Shown piece after piece: positions 1 to 5,544 of a DNA stretch of 8,516 bases (the stretch's first letter is position 1; each line of letters opens with the position of its first letter). The stretch is from Oscillospiraceae bacterium (GTDB taxonomy: Bacteria; Bacillota; Clostridia; Oscillospirales; Ruminococcaceae), in contig DMMB01000006.1 of assembly GCA_003453215.1 (NCBI GenBank), positions 17,034-25,549 on the forward strand. Reading direction: 5' to 3'. The notes beneath the pieces were generated by a model. It was given only the letters and a program-made list of their open reading frames with translations. It did not search any database and was not told where the DNA came from. The position numbers and the translations under genes were made by a program.

Positions 1-2
1 AT

Positions 3-44
3 GCAGTTTGCGGATGTTGCTTGTGCGTTAAAAACGCAAACTGC
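3..44. repeat. 10-bp perfect inverted repeat ending at a -10 box
   Basis: GCAGTTTGCG at 3-12 is the exact reverse complement of CGCAAACTGC at 35-44, with 22 bases between. A second overlapping dyad, TGCGTT (24-29) / AACGCA (33-38), competes for the right arm. The right arm ends directly against a TATAAT at 45-50, so in DNA this could be an operator covering the -35/-10 spacer, and in RNA it could be the tail hairpin of a gene to the left. No T-run follows, so it is not a normal intrinsic terminator. Both functions are inference; only the repeat itself is seen. Confidence 0.5.
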
Positions 45-64
45 TATAATAGGTAACATTATAG
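42..64 (+). promoter_or_regulatory. Possible upstream extended -10 promoter (P1) of uraA
   Basis: TGCTATAAT at 42-50 is a perfect extended -10 element. The best -35 (TTGTGC, 21-26, 18-base spacer) is poor, so it would rely on the extended -10. CTATAAT (44-50) and ATTATAG (58-64) form a 7-bp dyad around the expected start point, which could be an operator or simply fold in the transcript. It lies about 265 bases upstream of uraA, and a second, better promoter follows. Confidence 0.4.
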
Positions 65-72
65 TGCGCGGC

Positions 73-97
73 TGCTCTGATTGCAAGATGCAGAGCA
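73..97 (+). repeat. 7-bp hairpin between the two uraA promoters
   Basis: TGCTCTG (73-79) and CAGAGCA (91-97) are perfectly complementary around an 11-base loop. It would be present only in a transcript started at the upstream promoter and lies just before the second promoter's -35. There is no T-run, so termination is unlikely. Function unknown. Confidence 0.35.
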
Positions 98-114
98 CAA
101 AATACGGAAAACGG

Positions 115-143
115 TTGCAGGAACCGCGGGTTTCTGGTATACT
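115..143 (+). promoter_or_regulatory. Main uraA promoter (P2), with spacer dyad
   Basis: TTGCAG (115-120) and TATACT (138-143) are separated by 17 bases, and TGG before the -10 makes it an extended -10 promoter. Transcription should start near 149-151. Within the spacer, AACC-GCG-GGTT (122-132) is an 11-base palindrome well placed for a repressor. The resulting leader is about 160 bases long and carries a small reading frame and an intrinsic terminator, so initiation is probably not the only control point. Confidence 0.65.
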
Positions 144-175
144 TTACAAGGTAAAACACGAAAGGGGAGAGCGGT

Positions 176-241
176 ATGCGAGATTCGATGTTCCGAAGCA
201 AGGGTGCTGCTGTTTCCGTTCCATCTTACATTTCATCCTGA
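176..241 (+). CDS. Candidate 21-residue leader peptide upstream of uraA
   Basis: ATG at 176 follows a purine-rich AGGGGAGA (about 163-170) at a plausible ribosome-binding distance. It opens a 21-codon frame (M-R-D-S-M-F-R-S-K-G ... Y-I-S-S) that stops at TGA 239-241, eight bases before the 5' arm of the attenuator hairpin (249-276). The peptide is rich in Ser (6 of 21) but has no run of one codon such as amino-acid attenuators use. Its start region (171-179) is complementary to the terminator's 5' arm. I infer a regulatory leader peptide; it may instead be a chance frame. No homologue is known to me. Confidence 0.35.
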   Translation: MRDSMFRSKGAAVSVPSYISS

Positions 242-245
242 TTTC

Positions 246-283
246 AGAGGCATTGCCGCTTTTGCGCGGCGGTGCCTTTTTTT
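246..283 (+). terminator. Attenuator-like intrinsic terminator in the uraA leader
   Basis: The arms 249-259 (GGCATTGCCGC) and 266-276 (GCGGCGGTGCC) form an 11-bp stem with two G-U pairs, a 6-base loop and a run of seven T (277-283). It lies inside the leader, only about 30 bases before the uraA start, so it must be conditional if uraA is expressed from P2. A competing pairing is visible: GCGGTATGC (171-179) pairs with GCATTGCCGC (250-259) with one bulged base, and can extend through 168-170 with 260-262. This would be an antiterminator. No PyrR-binding loop or purine-riboswitch core was recognised. Confidence 0.75.
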
Positions 284-313
284 CAGGGGTGGGTTTCTTA
301 AAGGAGGAAAACC

Positions 314-1582
314 ATGCAGCAAAACATCGATTATTCCAAGGGCATTTATGATGCCCGTCAGCTGGGCACGGGCCGGATGCTGATTCTGGGCATCCAGCAC
401 ATGTTCGCCATGTTCGGCGCTACCATTCTGGTACCCGTACTGACCAACAGCTATGAGGGTGCTGAGGGCATGGGCCTTTCCGCTTCTGTTACCCTGTTCT
501 GCGCTGGTATTGCGACCCTGTGGTTCCACTTCATCAGCAAAGGTAAGGTTCCCGTATTCCTGGGCTCTTCCTTTGCATTCCTGGGCATGTATGCCGCCAT
601 CATCCCCGCCTACGGCAAAGAGTATGCTACCGGCGGCGTTATGGCTGCAGGCGCCCTGTACGTTGTTCTGGCTATCCTGATCAAGGTTTTCGGTACCAAG
701 AGAGTTATGAAGCTGTTCCCGCCCGTTGTGTGCGGCCCGCTCATCATCCTCATCGGTATTAACCTGGCTGCTTCCGCAGTTAACAACGTGTTAACCAACT
801 GGATCCTCGGTGTTGTTCCGATCCTGGTTATCATCATCTGCAACACCTGGGGCAAGGGCATGATCAAGATCATCCCCGTTCTGATTGCTCTGATCGTTTC
901 CTACATTGTAGGCATCATCATGGGTGCTGTTGACTTCAGCTCCATCGGCGAAGCTGCTTGGTTTGGCCTTCCCAACTTCCATCTGCCCAAGTTCAATGCA
1001 GACTGCATCATCGCTGGTCTGGCGGTTGCTGTTGCTGCCATGGTTGAGCACGTCGGCGACGTTATGGCTATCGGCGCTACCTGCGGCAGAAACTTCATTG
1101 CTGATCCCGGTCTGACCCGTACTCTGCTGGGCGATGGTATCGGCACCTCTCTGGCTGGTCTGCTCGGCGGCCCTGCCAACACCACCTACTCCGAGAACAC
1201 CGGCGTAGTTGCCCTGACCCGCGTATTCGATCCCTTCGTAATGCGTGTTGCTGCTGTCATGGCTATCATCCTGTCTCTGTCTCCCAAGTTCGAGCAGGTT
1301 ATCAACTCCATCCCCGTTGCCGTTATCGGTGGTATCTCCTTCGTTCTGTATGGCATGATCGCCGCTACCGGTATTCGTACCATCGTAGAGAACCAGGTTG
1401 ACTTTGTTAACATGCGTAACGTTCTGATCGCTGCTATCATCCTGGTATCCGGTCTGGGCTTCAACACCTATCCCATCGTGATCGGTGGTGTTTCCTTCGG
1501 CGGTCTGGCTTGCGCTGCTGTGTTCGGCATCATCCTGAACGCTGTTCTGCCCGGTAAGGACTACGAGTTCAAAGAGGAATAA
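314..1582 (+). CDS. uraA: Uracil permease-type NCS2 transporter
   Basis: A 422-residue inner-membrane nucleobase:proton symporter of the NCS2 (nucleobase-ascorbate) family, predicted to import uracil and possibly other oxo-bases. It starts after AAAGGAGG (300-307). Family signatures are clear: QHMFAMFGAT near residues 28-37, the substrate-pocket GSSFAF (84-89), EHVGD with E245, and NTTYSENTG (289-297) with E294; the two glutamates correspond to the uracil-contacting acids of E. coli UraA. Length and the many hydrophobic helices fit the 14-helix fold. Codon use is unlike the neighbours: Ile is mostly ATC, Val GTT, Ala GCT and Leu CTG, suggesting high expression. It ends before a strong terminator and is not in an operon with the selenium genes. 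Uracil is favoured by similarity, but xanthine or another purine cannot be excluded. Confidence 0.9.
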   Translation: MQQNIDYSKGIYDARQLGTGRMLILGIQHMFAMFGATILVPVLTNSYEGAEGMGLSASVTLFCAGIATLWFHFISKGKVPVFLGSSFAFLGMYAAIIPAYGKEYATGGVMAAGALYVVLAILIKVFGTKRVMKLFPPVVCGPLIILIGINLAASAVNNVLTNWILGVVPILVIIICNTWGKGMIKIIPVLIALIVSYIVGIIMGAVDFSSIGEAAWFGLPNFHLPKFNADCIIAGLAVAVAAMVEHVGDVMAIGATCGRNFIADPGLTRTLLGDGIGTSLAGLLGGPANTTYSENTGVVALTRVFDPFVMRVAAVMAIILSLSPKFEQVINSIPVAVIGGISFVLYGMIAATGIRTIVENQVDFVNMRNVLIAAIILVSGLGFNTYPIVIGGVSFGGLACAAVFGIILNAVLPGKDYEFKEE

Positions 1583-1601
1583 TTCCATCCTTTGAATAAA
1601 A

Positions 1602-1686
1602 ATCCCTTTAGAGCTTGAGGGAGAGGAGTTCATCGAGAAGTGAACTCCGCCAAATAGACAGCTCCATTTCTCATCGTGTTTAACAC
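1602..1686 (+). repeat. Hairpins in the uraA 3' region
   Basis: Between the uraA stop and its terminator lie a weak TCCCT/AGGGA stem (about 1602-1622), an 8-bp perfect hairpin GGAGTTCA (1625-1632) / TGAACTCC (1641-1648), and an 11-base palindrome GTGTT-T-AACAC (1676-1686). None has a T-run. They could protect the 3' end of the abundant uraA message, or be the body of a small 3'-derived RNA ending at the next terminator. Both are inference. Confidence 0.4.
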
Positions 1687-1693
1687 AGAAGCC

Positions 1694-1722
1694 CCCCCGT
1701 CCGTAAGGACGGGGGTGTTTTT
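1694..1722 (+). terminator. Intrinsic terminator of uraA
   Basis: CCCCCGTCC (1694-1702) pairs with GGACGGGGG (1707-1715) around a GTAA tetraloop, followed by TGTTTTT. This is a 9-bp GC-rich stem with a T-tract, the clear end of the uraA transcript about 110 bases after its stop codon. Confidence 0.9.
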
Positions 1723-1736
1723 GTAGGAGGGAAATC

Positions 1737-1763
1737 ATGTGCTGCAGCTCTTGGCTTTTATGA
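1737..1763 (+). CDS. Tiny 8-codon reading frame MCCSSWLL (doubtful)
   Basis: A strong ribosome binding site (TAGGAGGG, 1723-1730) lies 6 bases before ATG at 1737, opening an 8-residue frame with two adjacent cysteines that stops at TGA 1761-1763. It starts just after the uraA terminator, and the T/GC-rich hairpin at 1769-1788 begins six bases beyond its stop. It would be translated only in read-through transcripts. A site this good without a gene is unusual, but the frame may be a leftover or chance. Confidence 0.2.
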   Translation: MCCSSWLL

Positions 1764-1793
1764 AAAAAGGACAGCCGGTAAGCTGTCCCTTTT
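1763..1793 (-). terminator. Terminator of the ModE-like/mocA unit, bidirectional
   Basis: GGACAGC (1769-1775) and GCTGTCC (1782-1788) form a 7-bp stem with a 6-base loop. Read on the minus strand it is followed by six T (complement of 1763-1768), about 14 bases after the mocA stop codon. On the plus strand CCTTTTAT follows, so it can also catch read-through from uraA. Confidence 0.85.
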
Positions 1794-1801
1794 ATCCTAT
1801 T

Positions 1802-2374
1802 TTATTGCTGCAGAGCGGCCAAAAGATCTGCCTGTGTATCAATATCAAAGTGTTCCTGCGGGGGAGCCGAAATGGTGTGAACCAGTTCGGGATGTGCGCG
1901 CATAACCTCCCGGCCGCCTACATCGCCGCCCTGAGCAAGCAGCTCCTCATATACAGTGGCAGGGAAGATGGAGGGGATGGAAAAGCGCCCTTCAAATTCG
2001 CAGCCCCAAATGCCGCCGGGATCGCTTTCCCACGCCGCTATCAGCCGTTGGAGCGTTCCTGCGCTGAGAAATGGCTGATCGCCGGTGAGAAACAGGCAGC
2101 CATCGCTTTGCCGGCAGCCAGCCAGCCCCAACCGCAGGCTGTGGCTCTGGCCCAATTCCGGCTGGGGATTGAGCAGAACCGTAAAGCCGGCAGCCTTCGC
2201 CAGGGGGATCGTTTCGGCTGAGCACACAGCGACTTTTGGTGCGACGGGCAATCCCTGCACCAAATCAAGGGTATGGCACAGCAGCGGCTTTCCGGCCAGG
2301 GGCTGCAGCAGCTTATTGGCCGCCCCAAAGCGCCGGGAAGCCCCGGCTGCCAGCACCACCAGCGAAAGGTTCAT
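1802..2374 (-). CDS. mocA: Molybdenum cofactor cytidylyltransferase (MocA-type)
   Basis: A 190-residue cytoplasmic nucleotidyltransferase expected to transfer CMP from CTP to molybdopterin-Mo, giving the dinucleotide cofactor of xanthine-dehydrogenase-type hydroxylases. The N-terminal LAAGASRRFG (8-17) with NKLL (20-23) is the nucleotide-binding signature of the MobA/MocA fold; GDQPF (98-102) holds the metal-binding acid, and FDIDT (176-180) is the usual C-terminal motif. Length is normal. Its ATG overlaps the TGA of the regulator upstream (2371-2374, ATGA), so the two are translationally coupled, and a GGAGG lies inside the upstream gene. Neighbouring yqeB, yqeC and selD support a role in selenium-dependent hydroxylase maturation. 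MobA (GMP transfer) is the alternative but fits the context less well. Confidence 0.85.
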   Translation of the reverse strand: MNLSLVVLAAGASRRFGAANKLLQPLAGKPLLCHTLDLVQGLPVAPKVAVCSAETIPLAKAAGFTVLLNPQPELGQSHSLRLGLAGCRQSDGCLFLTGDQPFLSAGTLQRLIAAWESDPGGIWGCEFEGRFSIPSIFPATVYEELLAQGGDVGGREVMRAHPELVHTISAPPQEHFDIDTQADLLAALQQ

Positions 2375-2727
2375 TCGGCGGCCTCCGGGAAGAAATCAGC
2401 CAGGTGGGCTTTGGCATAGGCCTTGCAGTCGGCCTCCCATTGGCGGTAGCGCTCCAGCAGGGAACGCCCCTCCGGGGTAAGGGTAGAACCGCCGCCGCCG
2501 GCGCCGCCCACTTTGCGCTGGATCAGCGGATAGCCCAGAGCGGCCTCGCAGCTGCGCAGCGTGGTCCAGGCTTTGCTGTAGGCAATCTTCATTTCCATGG
2601 TGGCAGTACGAATGGACTCGCAGCGATCGATGCGCTCCAACAGTTCTGCAATGCCGGGGCCAAATACTTTGACGTCATCCACGCGGATACGCACCGAAGT
2701 GCTGGCGGTCATTTGTTTGTTGTTCAT
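2371..2727 (-). CDS. ModE-like winged-helix regulator, DNA-binding domain only
   Basis: A 118-residue protein matching the N-terminal DNA-binding domain of the molybdate regulator ModE (LysR-like winged helix). The helix-turn-helix is at about 36-65, including AYSKAWTTLRSCE (49-61), followed by the glycine-rich wing KVGGAGGGGSTLT (72-84) and a C-terminal helix 85-108. The molybdate-binding Mop/TOBE domains of full ModE are absent, and the frame ends cleanly at an overlap with mocA, so this is a short family form rather than a break. The start is fixed by a perfect AAGGAGGT (complement of 2734-2741). Its promoter abuts that of the divergent yqeC-yqeB-selD operon, so it probably regulates both directions. 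The signal it senses is unknown. Confidence 0.85.
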   Translation of the reverse strand: MNNKQMTASTSVRIRVDDVKVFGPGIAELLERIDRCESIRTATMEMKIAYSKAWTTLRSCEAALGYPLIQRKVGGAGGGGSTLTPEGRSLLERYRQWEADCKAYAKAHLADFFPEAAE

Positions 2728-2763
2728 AGGAAGACCTCCTTTTTTGAGTTCCTTGATGCTCCT

Positions 2764-2792
2764 ATTATGACGGATATGAATTGACTTTTCAA
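2764..2792 (-). promoter_or_regulatory. Promoter of the ModE-like/mocA unit
   Basis: On the minus strand TTGAAA (2787-2792) and CATAAT (2764-2769) are 17 bases apart, a good sigma-A promoter. Transcription should begin near 2757, giving a leader of about 30 bases. Its -35 box begins at the base next to the -35 box of the opposing yqeC promoter. Confidence 0.7.
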
Positions 2793-2809
2793 GGGCTGCG
2801 TGTTATTCT
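2781..2809 (+). promoter_or_regulatory. Promoter of the yqeC-yqeB-selD operon
   Basis: TTGACT (2781-2786) and TATTCT (2804-2809) are 17 bases apart, with TGT before the -10 making an extended -10. The start point should be near 2816, about 30 bases before the yqeC ATG. The -35 sequences of the two divergent promoters together read TTGACTTTTCAA (2781-2792), so two polymerases can hardly bind at once. Confidence 0.7.
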
Positions 2810-2844
2810 TTGAACAGGATATCGAAGAAAACCGGAGGGAGAGA

Positions 2845-3573
2845 ATGAACGTGGAATGTCATTCGGCAATGTCGGCTGTTGGGCTGGAAAATTCCAAAGT
2901 GACGGCCATTATTGGCGGCGGTGGAAAAAGCAGCCTGATGGCAACACTGGGGGAAGAATATCGCCAAAACGGTGAAACGGCCATCATGACCACATCGACC
3001 CATATCCGGGTGCCGAAACAAGATGGCTATATGGGCAGCAGCGCGGAAGAACTGCGGAATCTTTTGGCCGAACGACGCCTGCTAACGGTGGGAATGCCAA
3101 CCGCGGATGGCAAATTTGGCCCTTCTCCCTTGCTGGAGCAGCTGCCGGCCCTTGCAGATCGTGTTATAATAGAAGCGGATGGCACCAAGGGCCTGCCGCT
3201 GAAAGTGCCCAACGAACGGGAGCCGGTGATTCCGGATTTTGCGGAGACGGTGGTAGCGTTGGCGGGGCTTTCGGCTTTGGGACGGCCGCTGGGGAAGGTC
3301 TGTCACCGCCCGGAACTGGCCATGCAGCAGTTTGGCCTGGAACCGGAGCGAACGGTGACCCCGGAAGTGATGGCGGAGCTGCTGAGTTCGCCCCTGGCCC
3401 AGCGAAAAAATGTGGGGGATCGTCGCTATATTGTGCTGCTGAACCAGATGGATACTGCCCAGCCGGAGCAGATAGAAAAACTGGCTGCCCTGCTGCTGCA
3501 AAAAGGAGTAGAGCGCGTGGTGGCTGCGGCCCTGCAGCGCCGTCCCGGTGAATATGTGGTTAGGAAGCAATAG
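2845..3573 (+). CDS. yqeC: YqeC-type selenium-dependent hydroxylase accessory protein
   Basis: A 242-residue cytoplasmic P-loop protein of the YqeC family, which co-occurs with selenium-dependent molybdenum hydroxylases; its exact reaction is not established. The P-loop IGGGGKSS is at residues 23-30, TTSTHI (49-54) probably contributes to the nucleotide or metal site, IIEADGTKGLPLK (108-120) and KVCHRPE (151-157) are family hallmarks, and LLNQMD (198-203) resembles the NKxD guanine-recognition motif of GTPases, a hint of GTP use (inference). I chose ATG 2845 because GGAGGG (2834-2839) precedes it; the longer GTG at 2800 lies between the promoter elements and cannot be transcribed from that promoter. 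First gene of the operon, 12 bases before yqeB. Confidence 0.85.
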   Translation: MNVECHSAMSAVGLENSKVTAIIGGGGKSSLMATLGEEYRQNGETAIMTTSTHIRVPKQDGYMGSSAEELRNLLAERRLLTVGMPTADGKFGPSPLLEQLPALADRVIIEADGTKGLPLKVPNEREPVIPDFAETVVALAGLSALGRPLGKVCHRPELAMQQFGLEPERTVTPEVMAELLSSPLAQRKNVGDRRYIVLLNQMDTAQPEQIEKLAALLLQKGVERVVAAALQRRPGEYVVRKQ

Positions 3574-3585
3574 GAGGAGAGAAAT

Positions 3586-4383
3586 ATGCTGATTGCGATA
3601 AAGGGAGCAGGAGACCTGGCCACCGGCATTGCCTGTCGGCTGCACCGGTGTGGTTTTCAAATTGTCTGCACCGATATTGAAAAGCCCACGACGGTGCGCT
3701 GTACGGTGGCTTTTTCCCGCGCGGTGTATGATGGCACTGCAACGGTAGCAGGGGTGACGGCGCGGCTGGCCAAAGATGCCGAGGACGCCCGCCGCATCAT
3801 CGGGGAGGGGGAGATCCCCATTCTCATTGACCCGGAATATAAGGAAACGAAAAAAATGGAACCGGCAGTGCTGGTGGATGCCATCATTGCCAAGAAAAAC
3901 ATCGGCACCAAAATCACCGATGCGCCGCTGGTAGTGGGCATCGGTCCGGGCTTTACCTCCGGGGTGGATTGCCACTTCTGCGTGGAGAGCAACCGCGGCC
4001 ATGATATGGGCCGTACGCTGTACGAGGGTTCCCCCGAACCGGATACCGCCACGCCCGGCAATGTGGGCGGCTTTAGCGGAGAGCGCATTATCCGCGCCAC
4101 TGCCGATGGCATCTGGCACCCGGTAGCAAAAATTACCGATGTGGTGGAAAAGGGCCAGCTGGTGGCCTATGCCGGAGAAGAGCCGGTCTACGCCAATATG
4201 GGCGGCATCGTGCGCGGAATGCTGCCGGAGGGAACCCCTGTGACCAAGGGACTCAAATCCGGGGATATTGACGCCCGGTGCAAAATAGAAAACTGCTTTA
4301 CTCCTTCCGATAAAGCCAATGCCATCGCGGGCGGTATCTTGGAGGGCGTGCTGTACTATACCAAACTGCTGGAGGGAAAATAA
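3586..4383 (+). CDS. yqeB: YqeB (EF2563 family) selenium-dependent Mo hydroxylase system protein
   Basis: A 265-residue protein of the EF2563/YqeB family, a marker of selenium-dependent molybdenum hydroxylase systems; biochemical role unknown. The N-terminus has a Rossmann-like nucleotide-binding motif IKGAGDLATG (5-14) with TDIEKP (29-34) after the second strand. The middle has VVGIGPGFTSGVDCHFCVES (116-135) with two cysteines. The C-terminal segment about 180-230 (DVVEKGQLVAY ... GTPVTKGLKSGDID) resembles a biotinyl/lipoyl-like barrel, and NAIAGGILEGV (245-255) is typical of the family end. The start is set by AGGAGGAG (3572-3579), which overlaps the yqeC stop. The stop codon touches the selD ATG, so the three genes are surely co-transcribed. 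Confidence 0.9.
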   Translation: MLIAIKGAGDLATGIACRLHRCGFQIVCTDIEKPTTVRCTVAFSRAVYDGTATVAGVTARLAKDAEDARRIIGEGEIPILIDPEYKETKKMEPAVLVDAIIAKKNIGTKITDAPLVVGIGPGFTSGVDCHFCVESNRGHDMGRTLYEGSPEPDTATPGNVGGFSGERIIRATADGIWHPVAKITDVVEKGQLVAYAGEEPVYANMGGIVRGMLPEGTPVTKGLKSGDIDARCKIENCFTPSDKANAIAGGILEGVLYYTKLLEGK

Positions 4384-5427
4384 ATGCAAGGCGATATTAA
4401 AATGAGCAAACTGGCCTCCTGTGGGGGCTGCGGCGCCAAAGTGGGCGCGGGGATGCTGAGCCAGATTCTGCAGGGCATTCCCACCGTAAAGGATGAAAAT
4501 CTGCTGGTGGGCTACGATACCAGCGATGATGCCGCCGTCTATCGGGTAAGCGACGATTTGGCCATTGTGCAGACATTGGATTTCTTCCCGCCCATCGTGG
4601 ATGATCCCTATATGTTTGGGCAGATCGCGGCCGCCAATGCCATCAGCGATATTTATGCTATGGGAGCGACGCCCAAAATTGCACTGAACATCATGACGGT
4701 GACGCCGCAGATGTCCAAGGAGATGATCCACGAGGTCCTGCGCGGCGGCTACGAAAAAGCCTATGAAGCGGGTGTCATTATTGCCGGCGGCCATACCATC
4801 AATGACCAGGAGCCAAAGTACGGCCTTTCCGTAACCGGCTTTGCCCGTCCCGATGAGATCCGCATGAACTGTACCCCACTGGAGGGTGATAAGCTTATCC
4901 TCACCAAACCCCTGGGCATTGGCATTACCACTACGGCCAACCGCGCGGAACTGGCTCCGCCGGAACTGTACCAGCGCGCTGTAAAGCAGATGGCGACCCT
5001 GAATAAATACGCCTGCGAGATTGCACAGAAATACCGCGTGCACAGCATGACCGATGTAACCGGCTTTGCCCTGATGGGTCACGCCACCGAAATGGCCCGC
5101 GGCAGCGATCTGACCATTGTGATTGATAGCACCAAGGTACCGGTGCTGCCCGGTGTGCAGCCCCTGGCCGAAATGGGCCTCATCCCGGAAGGCGCCTACC
5201 GCAACCGACAGTTTGCCGGCCCCACCGCCCGCTTTGCCGAAAGCGTCCCGCTGTATCTGCAGGATATTTTGTATGATCCGCAGACCTCCGGCGGATTGCT
5301 TATTGCCGTGGATGCCAGAGACGCCGAAAAACTGCTGGAGGAACTGCAGCAGTGTGAAAAGGTGCCGGGCGCTGCCATCATCGGCTGTGTGGAAAAGTAT
5401 CAGGATTGTTCCATCTATGTAAAATAA
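4384..5427 (+). CDS. selD: Selenide, water dikinase (selenophosphate synthetase)
   Basis: A 347-residue cytoplasmic enzyme that makes selenophosphate, the activated selenium donor, from selenide and ATP. The catalytic N-terminal motif CGGCGAK (13-19) has Cys16 and Lys19 in the positions of E. coli Cys17 and Lys20; it is a cysteine, not a selenocysteine, form. Metal/ATP-site motifs follow: TSDDAAVY (46-53), TLDFFPP (64-70), ANAISDIYAMGA (84-95), AGGHT (134-138), MTDVTGFALMGH (222-233) and DPQTSGG (298-304). ATG 4384 is chosen because GGAGGG (4371-4376) is well placed; an internal ATG at 4402 lacks one. It starts immediately after the yqeB stop, with zero spacing. Placement beside yqeB/yqeC points to selenium for molybdenum hydroxylases; no selenocysteine-insertion genes are visible here. 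Confidence 0.95.
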   Translation: MQGDIKMSKLASCGGCGAKVGAGMLSQILQGIPTVKDENLLVGYDTSDDAAVYRVSDDLAIVQTLDFFPPIVDDPYMFGQIAAANAISDIYAMGATPKIALNIMTVTPQMSKEMIHEVLRGGYEKAYEAGVIIAGGHTINDQEPKYGLSVTGFARPDEIRMNCTPLEGDKLILTKPLGIGITTTANRAELAPPELYQRAVKQMATLNKYACEIAQKYRVHSMTDVTGFALMGHATEMARGSDLTIVIDSTKVPVLPGVQPLAEMGLIPEGAYRNRQFAGPTARFAESVPLYLQDILYDPQTSGGLLIAVDARDAEKLLEELQQCEKVPGAAIIGCVEKYQDCSIYVK

Positions 5428-5442
5428 ATGCATAAGAAACAG

Positions 5443-5479
5443 AAACCCGGAGCTTCCGTAAAAGGAAACTCCGGGTTTT
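5443..5479 (+). terminator. Terminator of the yqeC-yqeB-selD operon
   Basis: AAACCCGGAG-C-TTCC (5443-5457) pairs with GGAA-A-CTCCGGGTTT (5464-5478), with a single C-A mismatch and a 6-base loop, ending in TTTT. It lies 15 bases after the selD stop and closes the operon. Confidence 0.85.
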
Positions 5480-5499
5480 GTGATAGGGCGGAGCCCCGC

Positions 5500-5524
5500 A
5501 AAAAAGACGCCCCGCAGGGGCGTC
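5500..5524 (-). terminator. Terminator of the cysteine desulfurase gene
   Basis: GACGCCCC (5506-5513) and GGGGCGTC (5517-5524) form an 8-bp GC-rich stem with a 3-base loop. On the minus strand six T (complement of 5500-5505) follow, about 20 bases after the stop codon of the gene at 5545-6693. Together with the selD terminator it separates the converging transcripts. Confidence 0.9.
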
Positions 5525-5544
5525 CCTTTGTACCTTGCGCAAGG

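Noticed and set aside
149..248. PyrR-binding loop or purine riboswitch in the uraA leader
   Set aside because: The conserved PyrR loop sequence and the purine riboswitch core were looked for by eye and not found.
1..351. A plus-strand open frame from the first base to 351
   Set aside because: It covers promoters, hairpins and the attenuator and overlaps the uraA start; no protein-like pattern is seen.
791..1738. A 315-codon open frame on the minus strand opposite uraA
   Set aside because: It mirrors the strong codon bias of uraA, is rich in Asp/Asn/Gly/Gln, and runs through the uraA terminator.
1761..1788. TGA of the 8-codon frame plus the following hairpin as a selenocysteine insertion element
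   Set aside because: The hairpin is explained as the mocA terminator, read-through would meet TAA after five codons, and selenocysteine use by this organism is not shown.
2800..2844. GTG at 2800 as a longer yqeC start
   Set aside because: It lies between the -35 and -10 of the operon promoter and lacks a ribosome binding site; ATG 2845 follows GGAGGG.
3082..5433. A 783-codon open frame on the minus strand opposite yqeC, yqeB and selD
   Set aside because: The plus-strand frames encode unmistakable conserved proteins; the antisense frame is repetitive in His/Gly/Arg, lacks domains and a ribosome binding site, and is a by-product of codon bias.
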